Below, in pieces: positions 8,147 through 17,000 of a DNA stretch of 64,000 nt. This stretch comes from Streptomyces echinatus. Its GTDB lineage: Bacteria > Actinomycetota > Actinomycetes > Streptomycetales > Streptomycetaceae. Every line of letters starts with the position of its first letter. Position 1 is the stretch's first letter. Under the pieces are notes generated by a model, which was not told where the DNA came from, did not search any database, and was given only the letters and a program-made list of their open reading frames with translations. Both the position numbers and the translations under genes were made by a program. Location of the stretch: contig NZ_JACHJK010000010.1 in the NCBI RefSeq assembly GCF_014203595.1, positions 1 to 64,000 on the forward strand, in the 5' to 3' direction.

Positions 8147-9697
8147 TCACTCGTGGGCGTTCGCCGGGGACGGAGATCTCGGGCTCTGTGGACCGTTCTG
8201 CCCGGTCGGGCTCCCGCCGGTACGCTCGGCACGGCGGAGGTTGCGGCCCACGACGAGACCGCCGACGAGGAGCAGGGCCGCACCGATGAGCTGGCTGGTG
8301 GACAGGCCGGAGACGAAGGCGTGCCGCGCGTCCTCGACGAGGCCCGCGGAGCCCGGCAGGGCCGCCGCCTTCGCCAGGGTGGCCGGCAGGGACTGGTGTC
8401 CCTCCGCCTGCAGGGCGTCCGGCAGTGAGGACGCGAAGCGCGCGGAGACCAGGGCGCCCAGAACGGCCACCCCCAGGCTGGCGCCGAGTTCCTGGAGCGT
8501 TCCGTTGACCCCGGCGCCGGTGCCCGCGCGGGTGCGGGAGATGGCGGTCATGATGGAGTTCGCCACGGCGGGCATGGCGAGTCCGACGCCGGAACCGATC
8601 AGGACCAGCCCCACGAGGATTCCCCAGTAGCCGTGTCCGACGAAGAACCCGGCCGTCGCCGTTCCCACGGCGATCAGCGGGACGCCCACCATGACGGCAC
8701 GGCCGGGGCCCGTCCGGCGCAGCACCCGGGCACCGAACCCCGTCAGGTTGAACACCACGACGGTCGCCGCCATCGGGGCGGTCGCGAATCCCGCCTTGAT
8801 CGGGCTGAATCCCTCCAGGAACTGCAAATACTGGGTGAGGAGGAACAGGGCGCCGCTCATTCCGAAGGCGACGAGAATACCGCCAGCTGCGGCGAAGCCG
8901 AACATACGATCCCGGAATAGCGACATGCTGAGCATCGGGTGACTTATATGTCGCTCCCACTGAATGAACACGCCCATGAGGAGAAGTCCCGCCAGGCCGG
9001 GAACCAGGGTTTCACCCGACCCCCAACCTTTTTCCGGGCTGACGACGACCGCGTAAACGATGCCGACCATTGCGGCGACGGACAGGAAAGCTCCCAGGAG
9101 ATCGGGGCGGCCGCCCGTGGGATTGCGTGACTCGGGCACCAGGAGGATCACCGCGACGATACTGACGGCCGCCACGGGGAGGTTGATGAGGAAGATCGAC
9201 CCCCACCACGCGTGGTCGAGCATGAATCCGCCGACCACGGGCCCGGCGGTGAACCCGAGGGCGCTGACTCCGGCCCAGACCCCGATGGCCCTGGGGCGCT
9301 CGGCATCCGGAAAGATCTGCATGACCAGCGCCAACGTGGTGGTCATGAGGAAGGATCCGCCGATCCCCATGAAGGCGCGGGTGAGGATGAGCTGGACCGG
9401 GGTGGCGGAGAAGGCGGCGCCGGCGGACCCCAGCCCGAAGACGGCGAGGCCGAAGAGCAGCGCTCGCTTGCGGCCGTACCGGTCCGCCGCGTTGCCGGCG
9501 GTGAGCAGCAGGCCCGCCTGGGAGAGCGAGTACGAATTGACTATCCATTGGGTTTCCGCGGTGCTCGCGCCCAAGTCCCTCACCAGCGAGGGCAGGGCGA
9601 CGTTGAGAACCGTGTTGTCGAGCACGACGGTCAGCAGGGAAAGGGATAAGACACCGAGGATCCACCAGCGTCGCCGATGGGATTCCGGGTCAGTCAC
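8147..9697 (-). CDS. MFS drug exporter, DHA2 (EmrB/QacA) family
   Basis: A 516-residue major facilitator with about 14 predicted membrane helices. It shows the DHA2 hallmarks LDNTVLNVALPSL in helix 1 and the A motif GNAADRYGRKRALLFG. The family uses the proton gradient to expel drugs across the cytoplasmic membrane. The start is GTG at 9697 with an ideal AGAGGAGG about 6 nt upstream. It is transcribed opposite to the NRPS/C5N operon and ends 75 bp from it, the usual place for a self-resistance or export gene. No regulator gene adjoins it in this window. The substrate is inferred from position only. Confidence 0.9.
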   Translation of the reverse strand: MTDPESHRRRWWILGVLSLSLLTVVLDNTVLNVALPSLVRDLGASTAETQWIVNSYSLSQAGLLLTAGNAADRYGRKRALLFGLAVFGLGSAGAAFSATPVQLILTRAFMGIGGSFLMTTTLALVMQIFPDAERPRAIGVWAGVSALGFTAGPVVGGFMLDHAWWGSIFLINLPVAAVSIVAVILLVPESRNPTGGRPDLLGAFLSVAAMVGIVYAVVVSPEKGWGSGETLVPGLAGLLLMGVFIQWERHISHPMLSMSLFRDRMFGFAAAGGILVAFGMSGALFLLTQYLQFLEGFSPIKAGFATAPMAATVVVFNLTGFGARVLRRTGPGRAVMVGVPLIAVGTATAGFFVGHGYWGILVGLVLIGSGVGLAMPAVANSIMTAISRTRAGTGAGVNGTLQELGASLGVAVLGALVSARFASSLPDALQAEGHQSLPATLAKAAALPGSAGLVEDARHAFVSGLSTSQLIGAALLLVGGLVVGRNLRRAERTGGSPTGQNGPQSPRSPSPANAHE

Positions 9698-9709
9698 ACC
9701 AACCTCCTC

Positions 9710-9718
9710 TACACTGTA
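9710..9718. promoter_or_regulatory. Small inverted repeat upstream of the exporter gene
   Basis: TACA-C-TGTA, a 9-nt inverted repeat, lies immediately upstream of the exporter's ribosome-binding site. Repressors of drug exporters often bind here, but the element is short and no regulator is visible, so this is weak. Confidence 0.25.
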
Positions 9719-10064
9719 TATCGCGGCACATTAGCATCGGCCTCACGCGCCTCGCAATCAGCACCGTCCGGGGGGCCGAAAAGAGTTCCCGGTCGTCGGT
9801 ACGGAGCCCCGGTCGCGCACACTTTTCGGCACCGGTCCTTCACAACTTCCAGCCTTGAACGGCGAAAACCCCGGCCCGTGGGCCGCACGGACGGGAGTGG
9901 CGGGAGTGACGGGAGTGCGGTGCGGGCGAGACGGAAGGGGCGGCGGCGAGGACCGCGAGTGCCGGAGCGTCAGCCAGAGGGGGTGCACCGCGGCCGGATC
10001 TACGGGGTGGCCCGGCCGACGCCGGAGGTGTGACGTTCACCGCTGTGGCGGAGGGGGCTGGGCA

Positions 10065-10107
10065 GCTACGTTACTCATAAGTAGCATGGACCTGAGCGCG
10101 CGCTCAG
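10065..10107. promoter_or_regulatory. Tandem palindromes upstream of fadAB (candidate operators)
   Basis: Two inverted repeats lie close together. At 10065-10085, GCTAC and GTAGC flank an inner TACT-N4-AGTA. At 10092-10107 is the perfect 16-bp palindrome CTGAGCGCGCGCTCAG. They lie 49-91 bp before the fadA start, where a promoter and repressor site are expected. TetR-type regulators commonly control beta-oxidation genes in actinobacteria, but which protein binds here cannot be told from sequence. Confidence 0.5.
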
Positions 10108-10155
10108 CGTGCCGCGCAGCAGTAGTGCCATCCCGCACCCTGGAGGAGAGCCATC

Positions 10156-11373
10156 GTGCCTCGTACCGTCAGGGACGTCGTCTTCGTCGACGGCGTCCGC
10201 ACCCCGTTCGGCAAGGCGGGCCCGAAGGGCATCTACCACGAGACCCGGGCCGACGACCTCGTCGTGAAGGCGATCCGGGAGCTGCTGCGCCGCAACCCCG
10301 GTCTGGACCCGAAGAAGATCGACGAGGTCGCCATCGCCGCGACCACGCAGATCGGCGACCAGGGCCTGACCCTCGGCCGCACGGCCGGCATCCTCGCGGG
10401 CCTTCCGCAGTCCGTCCCGGGCTACTCGATCGACCGCATGTGCGCCGGCGCCCTGACCGCCGTGACGACCACCGCCGGTTCGATCGCGTTCGGCGCCTAC
10501 GACGCCGTCATCGCCGGTGGTGTCGAGCACATGGGCCGCCACCCGATGGGCGAGGGCGTCGACCCGAACCCGCGCTTCGTGTCGGAGAAGCTCGTCGACG
10601 AGTCCGCCCTGTTCATGGGCATGACCGCCGAGAACCTGCACGACCGCTACCCGACCATCACCAAGCAGCGCGCCGACGAGTACGCCGTGCGCTCGCAGGA
10701 GAAGGCCGCCAAGGCGTACGCCGACGGCAAGATCCAGCAGGACCTGGTGCCGATCTCGGTGCGCCGCACCAACGCCGAGGCCGGCGAGACCGGCTGGGGC
10801 CTGGTCACCGCCGACGAGCCGATGCGCCCGGGTACGACCCTGGAGAACCTGCAGGGCCTCAAGACCCCGTTCCGCGTCCACGGCCGGGTCACCGCCGGTA
10901 ACGCGGCCGGCCTGAACGACGGCGCCACCGCCTCGATCATCGCGAGCGAGGACTTCGCCCGCGAGAACAACCTGCCGGTCAAGATGCGCCTGGTCTCCTA
11001 CGCCTTCGCGGGCGTGGAGCCCGAGGTCATGGGCTACGGCCCGATCCCGGCCACGGAGAAGGCCCTCGCCCAGGCGGGCCTGTCCATCTCCGACATCGGT
11101 CTCTTCGAGATCAACGAGGCCTTCGCCGTCCAGGTCCTCGCCTTCCTGGAGCACTACGGCATCGCCGACGACGACGCGCGCGTCAACCAGTACGGCGGCG
11201 CCATCGCCTACGGCCACCCGCTGGCCTCCTCCGGCGTCCGTCTGATGACGCAGCTGGCCCGCCAGTTCGAGGAGCAGCCGCACGTCCGCTACGGCCTGAA
11301 CACCATGTGCGTCGGCTTCGGCATGGGCGCGACGGTCATCTGGGAGAACCCGCACTTCGAGGGGGACAAGTGA
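10156..11373 (+). CDS. fadA: Acetyl-CoA acyltransferase (thiolase), fatty-acid beta-oxidation
   Basis: A 405-residue thiolase. The nucleophilic cysteine lies in DRMCAGAL. The later catalytic motifs NEAFAVQ, GGAIAYGHPLASSG (His) and CVGFGMG (second Cys) are all present. It cleaves 3-ketoacyl-CoA with CoA to release acetyl-CoA, the last step of beta-oxidation. The GTG at 10156 has GGAGGAGAG upstream. The stop overlaps the start of the next gene by 4 nt (GTGA), giving a coupled fadA-fadB operon that matches S. coelicolor SCO6027-SCO6026. Palindromes upstream are the likely control sites. Confidence 0.95.
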   Translation: MPRTVRDVVFVDGVRTPFGKAGPKGIYHETRADDLVVKAIRELLRRNPGLDPKKIDEVAIAATTQIGDQGLTLGRTAGILAGLPQSVPGYSIDRMCAGALTAVTTTAGSIAFGAYDAVIAGGVEHMGRHPMGEGVDPNPRFVSEKLVDESALFMGMTAENLHDRYPTITKQRADEYAVRSQEKAAKAYADGKIQQDLVPISVRRTNAEAGETGWGLVTADEPMRPGTTLENLQGLKTPFRVHGRVTAGNAAGLNDGATASIIASEDFARENNLPVKMRLVSYAFAGVEPEVMGYGPIPATEKALAQAGLSISDIGLFEINEAFAVQVLAFLEHYGIADDDARVNQYGGAIAYGHPLASSGVRLMTQLARQFEEQPHVRYGLNTMCVGFGMGATVIWENPHFEGDK

Positions 11374-13499
11374 GCACCACCGCTGAGCTTTTGAAGGGTG
11401 CGGCCGAGCTGTTCCCCGACGAGGTCGTGACGTCCGCGCACGTACGCCACCTCGACCTGCCGTTCGGTGCGGGGCGCTTTGCGCTCATCACCCTCGACAA
11501 CGGCTTCGACCACACCAAGCCGACCACCTTCGGTCCGGCCTCGCTGGCGAACCTCAACACCGCCATCGACCAGGTCGAGAAGGAGGCGGCCGACGGCGAG
11601 ATCGTCGGTGCCGGCATCACCGGCAAGCCCTTTATCTTCGCCGTCGGCGCCGACCTCAAGGGCGTCGAGCTGCTGAAGCGGCACGAGGACGCGCTGGCCA
11701 TCGGCAAGGGCGGCCACGAGGTCTTCAAGCGCCTCGCGGGCCTCGCGGTCCCGACCTTCGCGTACTACAACGGTGCGGCGATGGGCGGCGGCGTCGAGGT
11801 CGGCCTGCACTGCTCCTACCGGACCGTCTCCCAGGCGATCCCGGCGTTCTCCCTCCCCGAGGTCTTCCTGGGCCTGGTCCCGGGCTGGGGCGGCTGCGCG
11901 CTGCTGCCGAACCTGATCGGCGCGGAGAAGGCCGTCTCGGTCATCATCGAGAACTCGCTGAACCAGAACAAGCAGCTCAAGGGCAAGCAGGTCTTCGACC
12001 TCGGCATCGCGGACGCGATCTTCGAGGGCGCCGACTTCCTGGAGCAGTCGCTGATCTGGACCGCGAACGTCCTCAAGGGCGACGTCAAGGTCGAGCGCCC
12101 GGTGATCGACCGCGGTGAGGCCTGGGACCAGGCCGTCGCCAAGGGCCGCTTCATCGCCGACGGCAAGGTGCACGGGGCCGCTCCGGCCGCCTACCGCGCC
12201 CTCGACATCATCGCGGCCGCCAAGGACGGCGACCTCCAGGCGGGCTTCGACGCCGAGGACCAGGCCCTCGCCGACCTGATCATGGGTGGCGAACTGCGCT
12301 CCGGCATCTACGCCTTCAACCTGGTGCAGAAGCGCGGCAAGCGTCCCGCCGGTGCCCCGGACAAGAACCTGGCGCGCCCGGTCACCAAGGTCGGTGTCGT
12401 CGGCGCCGGTCTGATGGCCAGCCAGCTCGCCCTGCTCTTCCTGCGCCGCCTGGAGGTGCCCGTCGTCCTGACGGACATCGACCAGGAGCGCGTCGACAAG
12501 GGTGTGGGCTACGTCCACGCCGAGATCGACAAGCTGCTCGGCAAGGGCCGCATCAACCAGGACAAGGCCAACCGCCTCAAGGCGCTGGTGACCGGTGTCC
12601 TGGACAAGGCGGAGGGCTTCTCGGACGCGGACTTCATCATCGAGGCCGTGTTCGAGGAGATCGGTGTCAAGCAGCAGGTGTTCGCGGAGGTCGAGGCGGT
12701 CGCCCCGGCGCACGCGATCCTCGCCACCAACACCTCCTCGCTGTCCGTGACGGAGATGGCGTCGAAGCTGCGGCACCCCGAGCGGGTCGTCGGCTTCCAC
12801 TTCTTCAACCCGGTCGCGATCCTGCCGCTGCTGGAGATCGTCCGCGGCGAGAAGACCGACGACGCGTCGCTCGCGACCGCGTTCGCCGTCGCCAAGAAGC
12901 TGAAGAAGACCGCGGTCCTCACCAAGGACGCCCCGGCGTTCGTCGTGAACCGCATCCTGACCCGCTTCATGGGCGAGATCCAGAACGTCATCGACGAGGG
13001 CACCCCGGTCGAGGTCGCCGAGAAGGCGATCGAGCCGCTCGGTCTTCCGATGTCCCCGCTGGTCCTCCTGGAGCTGGTGGGCCCGGCGATCGGTCTGCAC
13101 GTCTCGGAGACCCTCAACCGGGCCTTCCCGGACCGCTTCACGGTCTCCCCGAACCTCGCAGCCGTCGTCAAGGCGGGCAAGCGCGGCTTCTACGTCTACG
13201 ACAGCGGCAAGCCGGAGCTGGACCCCGAGGTCGCCGCGCTGCTGAAGCAGGGCGACTCCGTGCTCACCGAGGAGCAGGTGCGCGACCGCGTGCTCGACGC
13301 GGTCGCGCAGGAGATCGGGCTCATGCTCGACGAGGGCGTCGTCGCCGAGGCCCAGGACATCGACCTGTGCCTGATCACCGGCGCCGGCTGGCCCTTCCAC
13401 CTGGGCGGCATCACGCCGTACCTGGACCGTGAGGGCGTCTCGGAGCGGGTGAACGGCAAGAAGTTCCTCGACCCGGGCGTGGCGAGCGTGCCCGCGTAA
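11370..13499 (+). CDS. fadB: Fatty-acid oxidation multifunctional protein: enoyl-CoA hydratase / 3-hydroxyacyl-CoA dehydrogenase
   Basis: A 709-residue FadB-type fusion. Residues about 15-280 are a crotonase domain with the oxyanion-hole region AAMGGGVEVGLH and a catalytic-region glutamate in SLPEVFLGLVPGWGG. From about 335 a Rossmann NAD domain (VGVVGAGLMASQ) begins, followed by the dehydrogenase core with the catalytic His in GFHFFNPV and then the C-terminal helical domain. It hydrates trans-2-enoyl-CoA and oxidises the 3-hydroxyacyl-CoA for the thiolase. The GTG at 11370 overlaps the fadA stop; open frame further upstream lies inside fadA. The Rossmann motif reads GAGLMAS rather than the usual GAGxMG, a mild variation. 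A terminator follows at 13515. Confidence 0.94.
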   Translation: MSTTAELLKGAAELFPDEVVTSAHVRHLDLPFGAGRFALITLDNGFDHTKPTTFGPASLANLNTAIDQVEKEAADGEIVGAGITGKPFIFAVGADLKGVELLKRHEDALAIGKGGHEVFKRLAGLAVPTFAYYNGAAMGGGVEVGLHCSYRTVSQAIPAFSLPEVFLGLVPGWGGCALLPNLIGAEKAVSVIIENSLNQNKQLKGKQVFDLGIADAIFEGADFLEQSLIWTANVLKGDVKVERPVIDRGEAWDQAVAKGRFIADGKVHGAAPAAYRALDIIAAAKDGDLQAGFDAEDQALADLIMGGELRSGIYAFNLVQKRGKRPAGAPDKNLARPVTKVGVVGAGLMASQLALLFLRRLEVPVVLTDIDQERVDKGVGYVHAEIDKLLGKGRINQDKANRLKALVTGVLDKAEGFSDADFIIEAVFEEIGVKQQVFAEVEAVAPAHAILATNTSSLSVTEMASKLRHPERVVGFHFFNPVAILPLLEIVRGEKTDDASLATAFAVAKKLKKTAVLTKDAPAFVVNRILTRFMGEIQNVIDEGTPVEVAEKAIEPLGLPMSPLVLLELVGPAIGLHVSETLNRAFPDRFTVSPNLAAVVKAGKRGFYVYDSGKPELDPEVAALLKQGDSVLTEEQVRDRVLDAVAQEIGLMLDEGVVAEAQDIDLCLITGAGWPFHLGGITPYLDREGVSERVNGKKFLDPGVASVPA

Positions 13500-13514
13500 G
13501 GCACCGCGTACGGA

Positions 13515-13550
13515 CGATGCCCGGCACACCCTGGGGTGTGCCGGGCATCG
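13515..13550 (+). terminator. fadAB terminator hairpin
   Basis: A perfect 16-bp stem (arms 13515-13530 and 13535-13550) with a CTGG loop begins 16 nt after the fadB stop. It has no T-tract, as is common in Streptomyces, and may also stop the convergent minus-strand gene. Confidence 0.85.
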
Positions 13551-13584
13551 GCGTCCCGGCCGGCCGCCGGGCAGGGCCCTCACG

Positions 13585-13941
13585 TCACCACGCGCTCCAG
13601 GGGACACGGCAGGTGTGCGGGGCCGTGCCCTCGGGACACAGGTCCCTGATGACCGTCTTGCGGATCGCGCGCCAGGTCCGCAGGGAACACGCCAGCCGGA
13701 CGTGGAGCTCGACGGGCCGGCGCGCGCCGCCGGCGCGGCCGGGGTTCTCGACGGCCCACTGTTCCGCCAGATGGTCGTACAGGTAGGCGGTCGTCAGCCC
13801 GCCGTCGACGACGGTGCGGGCGACACTCCAGCGCAGGATCCGGGCACTGCGCGGTTCCACCGCCCGGCGGACGATCCCTTCGACCAGGGCCAGCCCCTCC
13901 TCGTCCGCGTAGAGACCGAACCTCAGGTCACGCGTTGTCAC
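13585..13941 (-). CDS. Hypothetical protein (118 aa)
   Basis: A 118-residue protein of unknown function, rich in Arg and Leu, with no signal peptide or membrane helix. The N-terminal part (RFGLYADEEGLALVEGIVRR) looks like an ordered alpha/beta start. The C-terminal third has two cysteines. The start is GTG at 13941 with GGAAGG about 10 nt upstream. It lies between the fadAB terminator and another minus-strand unknown gene 47 bp upstream of it, so the two could form an operon. I do not recognise a family. Support is the ribosome-binding site, the gene-like composition and the lack of a better frame here. Confidence 0.55.
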   Translation of the reverse strand: MTTRDLRFGLYADEEGLALVEGIVRRAVEPRSARILRWSVARTVVDGGLTTAYLYDHLAEQWAVENPGRAGGARRPVELHVRLACSLRTWRAIRKTVIRDLCPEGTAPHTCRVPWSAW

Positions 13942-13987
13942 CGCATCAGCCTTCCCTATCCGTCTTCTTCATCCGTCGGCCGCCGGC

Positions 13988-15004
13988 TCAGATCTGCCGC
14001 CACGCCTCCAGTGCCAGCCCCGGCTCGTCCTTGCGCCGGGTCAGCAGGAGGTTCCCGGTCGACGGGGATGCCGTCGCCGCCACCACCCGCCCCGTCTCGT
14101 CCGTCGTCAGGGACACCAGCGCGTCCAGCGGCAGCTCGGGTCCCGACTCGGTCCACCAGGCGCCCGCCGACTCCCGCTCGGTCGGATACGCGGCGAAGGC
14201 GACCCGGCGGTTCTCCGACCGCTGGACCAGCAGGGTGCAGTCGTGGCCGTCCAGGTCGCAGCGGACCGCCGACACCGGGCCGGGGCCCGCGGCGGGCAGC
14301 ACGGTGACGGGCTCGCCGCCCGGGCGCCAGGCGCACAGGCCGCCCGAGGTGTCGGTGTAGAAGACGGTCGTGCTCTCCGGGGAGGTGGCCAGGGCGCGCA
14401 GGGTACCCTGGCGGACCGGGGCCTCCAGGGCCTCCTGGAGCACGGGCTGGGCGCCCGGTTTCTCCTGACGCCAGTACAGCAGGCCCTGCGAGACGGCCGC
14501 GTACAGCTCGACCCGCCCCGACTCCCCCGCGACCGCGGCCAGTCCGTCCCGTACCTCGCGGCCCTTCAGGTCCCGCCAGGGATCCCAGCCGCCTTTCTCC
14601 TTCTGCATGACCATGCTCACCCCGCCACCGCGGTTCGGGACGAAGACATGGGCGCGGCCCTGTGCGTCGACCGCGACGGCGGGCGTGCCGGTGCGGTCGC
14701 CCGTCCTGTTCGGGTGGCCGATCGGGTGCCAGTCCAGGGCCGCCAGGTGCGGGCGGAAGTGGGTGGAGTGCACCAGCCCGGCCTCGCCCTTGACGGTGGG
14801 CCGCCAGGAGGCCAGGTGGGCATAGCCGTCGGCGCCCTGGCCGACGGCCAGGACGGGGTGCAGTCTCTGCTCGCCGCCCACCTTGCGGGGGGCGGACCAC
14901 GGGCCGCCGGCTCCGAGCTCCGCCCGGCACAGGACGGCGTCGCCCGACAGTTGGTAGACACTCAGCCGGCCGTCTCGGCCGCGAAGGAGCCAGTCGCCGT
15001 TCAC
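13988..15004 (-). CDS. Hypothetical protein with repeated WD/propeller-like segments
   Basis: A 338-residue protein without signal peptide or membrane helix. Several loosely repeated blocks of about 45-50 residues end in short W- and G-rich turns (WSAPRKVGG, LDWHPIGHPN, WDPWRDLKG, LLYWRQEKPG, LCAWRPGGEP). This suggests a beta-propeller like the tectonin or fucose-lectin (PLL) folds. Function is unknown; sugar or protein binding would fit the fold. The start is GTG at 15004. A conserved position next to fadAB is possible, since the neighbourhood follows the S. coelicolor order. The fold call is by eye only. Confidence 0.6.
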   Translation of the reverse strand: MNGDWLLRGRDGRLSVYQLSGDAVLCRAELGAGGPWSAPRKVGGEQRLHPVLAVGQGADGYAHLASWRPTVKGEAGLVHSTHFRPHLAALDWHPIGHPNRTGDRTGTPAVAVDAQGRAHVFVPNRGGGVSMVMQKEKGGWDPWRDLKGREVRDGLAAVAGESGRVELYAAVSQGLLYWRQEKPGAQPVLQEALEAPVRQGTLRALATSPESTTVFYTDTSGGLCAWRPGGEPVTVLPAAGPGPVSAVRCDLDGHDCTLLVQRSENRRVAFAAYPTERESAGAWWTESGPELPLDALVSLTTDETGRVVAATASPSTGNLLLTRRKDEPGLALEAWRQI

Positions 15005-15076
15005 CGGTTCACTCTAAGCCGCTCGCCCCCGGCCGCGGGGCCCGGCCCCCGGCCTGGGGCATGGCACCCTTGCGGC

Positions 15077-15469
15077 ATGAGCGACCCGTTGCCCGCCGTG
15101 CCCTCCCCCGCCCCGCCGCTCGTCATCGTGGACGGCGCGAACGTCGTCGGCTCGCGCCCGGACGGCTGGTGGCGGGACCGCAGGGGGGCGGCCGAGCGGC
15201 TGCGGGACCGGCTGGCGGGCGAGGGCCTGCCCGGGCATCCGGAACCGGTGGAGATCGTGCTCGTGGTCGAGGGCGCGGCCCGGGGCGTGACGTCGGTGCC
15301 GGGCGTGCGGGTGGAGTCGGCGCCGGGCAGCGGGGACGACCGGATCGTGGAGCTGGTCGCCGGGAGCCCCGGCCGGGCCCGCCTGGTGGTGACCGCCGAC
15401 CGCGAGCTGCGGCGGCGGGTCACGGAGCTGGGCGCGGAGGTGACCGGGCCGCGCGCCGTCTGGGGCTGA
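15077..15469 (+). CDS. NYN/PIN-like domain protein
   Basis: A 130-residue protein that opens with the strand-loop motif VIVDGANVVGSRPDGWWRDR typical of NYN (PIN-like) nuclease domains. Acidic residues follow in SGDDRIVEL and VVTADRELRRR, the expected metal-binding positions. NYN proteins are usually small metal-dependent RNases; close Streptomyces homologues are often labelled NTP pyrophosphohydrolase without evidence. The ATG at 15077 lies 72 bp from the divergent propeller-like gene. It is a single-gene unit facing the glycosyltransferase gene, 10 bp from its end. Substrate is unknown. Confidence 0.75.
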   Translation: MSDPLPAVPSPAPPLVIVDGANVVGSRPDGWWRDRRGAAERLRDRLAGEGLPGHPEPVEIVLVVEGAARGVTSVPGVRVESAPGSGDDRIVELVAGSPGRARLVVTADRELRRRVTELGAEVTGPRAVWG

Positions 15470-15479
15470 GCCGCCGGTG

Positions 15480-16937
15480 TCAGGGGCCCGGCACCCGGGC
15501 GTACAGCACCGCGCCGTCCACCCGGCCCACCTCCTCGTAGCCGGCCGTGAGCAGCCGGCGCAGCGTGGGCAGGCGGCCGGGGGCGTACGGCTCGCCCCGG
15601 GAGTCGTCGACGACCAGGACGGGGGCGTGCGCGGTCATCTCCCGGCGGAAGACCGGCCAGGTGCCCGCGACGGCGTACTTCTCGCCGACCTGGGGTCCGT
15701 CCCGGCCTCCGCTGTAGTTGGTGAGCAGGCCCGCGGTGAGATAGCGGGTGGCCGGGGTACGGCCCGCCAGCCAGTACGTCTCCGGGTGTATGCCCCACAC
15801 GAGGACCCGGTCGGCGGGTGCCGTGCGGTGTGCGAGGGCCGCCGCCAGCCGCTCGGCGTGCGCCAGTTCGGGGCGCGGGGCGAGCAGGCCCCAGCCGACG
15901 AAGACGGCGCAGGAGCAGACCGAGGTGAGGACGGCCGTCAGGTGCCGCTCCCGGGGCAGGCCGCGCAGCGCGGCGGTGGCCAGCAGGGCGAGCGGCGGGG
16001 TGAGTTGCAGGTAGTAGTGGCCGAAGAAGTGGCAGCCGAGGACCACGGCGGCGGCGGAGGAGGCCAGCCACAGCCACAGCTCGGGGGCACCGGTGCGGGC
16101 GCCGCGCAGGGCCCGTGCGACCGGCGGGAGCAGTCCCGCCGAAGCCGCCGCCAGGATCGCGGTGTTGGTCAGCGCGCGGACCAGGACGTGGAGTTCGGAA
16201 CCGGTGACGGAGGCGTACGTGGCGGAGCCGGTCACCGTCCAGAACAGGAAGCCGCCCGGATCCGTCGCCAGGGCCACGCCGAGCACCGGGACGGCGAACC
16301 CGGCCGCCAGGCGCGGCAGGCCGGCGCGCGGGCCGCCCTGCCGGTGCAGCAGCCAGACCACCGGCAGCAGCACCGCTCCCCCGGTCTGCTTGGTCAGGAA
16401 GGCGGCGGCGACGGCGGCCCCGGCGGCGCCCCAGCGCCCGCGGTCGGCGCACCACAGGGCGGCGGCCGTGCCGGGCAGCATGAACACCTCGAAGGTGGCG
16501 GCCTGGGCGTCCTCGGGGTTGAGCCCGATCGAGATCAGCAGGTACAGCATCCCGGCGGTACGGCCGGCCCGGTCGCCCCAGCGGCGGCGGGCCACGGAGG
16601 CCAGCAGGGCGGCGGTGAGCAGCTGGGCGAGGACGGCGAGGACCCGCAGCGGGGTCAGCGAGCCGGAGCCGCAGAGCGCGAACGCGGCCTGGTAAAGCCA
16701 GGGCAGCAGCGGTGGCTTGCGGTCCACCACCGTGTCGTACAGCTCTCCGCCCTGGGCGAGCAGCCGCGCCTGTACGGCGAGGAAGCCCTCGTCCGGGTTC
16801 CACAGCGGCTGGACGAAGGAGGGGACGCGGGTGACGCAGGCCAGGGCCGCCAGCAGGGGCACGAGCCGCGCCCAGTACGCCGTCCGGGTGACCGTGGTCC
16901 GTACGGGAGCGAGCGGGACGGCGAGCATGGGCAGCAC
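15480..16937 (-). CDS. GT-C family integral-membrane glycosyltransferase (PMT/ArnT-like)
   Basis: A 485-residue polytopic membrane protein with about ten hydrophobic segments. The first outer loop has PLWNPDEGFLAVQARLLAQG followed by DRKPPLLPWLY. This Asp-Glu plus D-x-KPP pattern is the catalytic-loop signature of PMT_2/ArnT-like GT-C enzymes, which move sugars from polyprenyl phosphates to acceptors on the outer face. A soluble C-terminal part contains VWGIHPETYWLAGR. The start is probably GTG at 16937; an ATG nine bases downstream is the alternative. The acceptor is unknown. The next upstream gene (amino-acid permease) is on the same strand 63 bp away. Confidence 0.8.
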   Translation of the reverse strand: MLPMLAVPLAPVRTTVTRTAYWARLVPLLAALACVTRVPSFVQPLWNPDEGFLAVQARLLAQGGELYDTVVDRKPPLLPWLYQAAFALCGSGSLTPLRVLAVLAQLLTAALLASVARRRWGDRAGRTAGMLYLLISIGLNPEDAQAATFEVFMLPGTAAALWCADRGRWGAAGAAVAAAFLTKQTGGAVLLPVVWLLHRQGGPRAGLPRLAAGFAVPVLGVALATDPGGFLFWTVTGSATYASVTGSELHVLVRALTNTAILAAASAGLLPPVARALRGARTGAPELWLWLASSAAAVVLGCHFFGHYYLQLTPPLALLATAALRGLPRERHLTAVLTSVCSCAVFVGWGLLAPRPELAHAERLAAALAHRTAPADRVLVWGIHPETYWLAGRTPATRYLTAGLLTNYSGGRDGPQVGEKYAVAGTWPVFRREMTAHAPVLVVDDSRGEPYAPGRLPTLRRLLTAGYEEVGRVDGAVLYARVPGP

Positions 16938-17000
16938 GCTATCCGGCCCCGCACTCCCAGCCGAAGCGGGACATACGGGGCCGGGGCGGGAGTCTGTGCG

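Larger units (their letters stand above)
9698..10155. other. Intergenic region between the exporter and fadA
   Basis: 458 bp between divergently transcribed genes. I see no credible gene here; the open frames are short and lack Streptomyces codon bias. The right end carries two palindromes (listed separately) about 50-90 bp before fadA. The left end carries the exporter's leader. This gap also marks the border between the secondary-metabolite cluster and the conserved chromosomal block. Confidence 0.7.
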
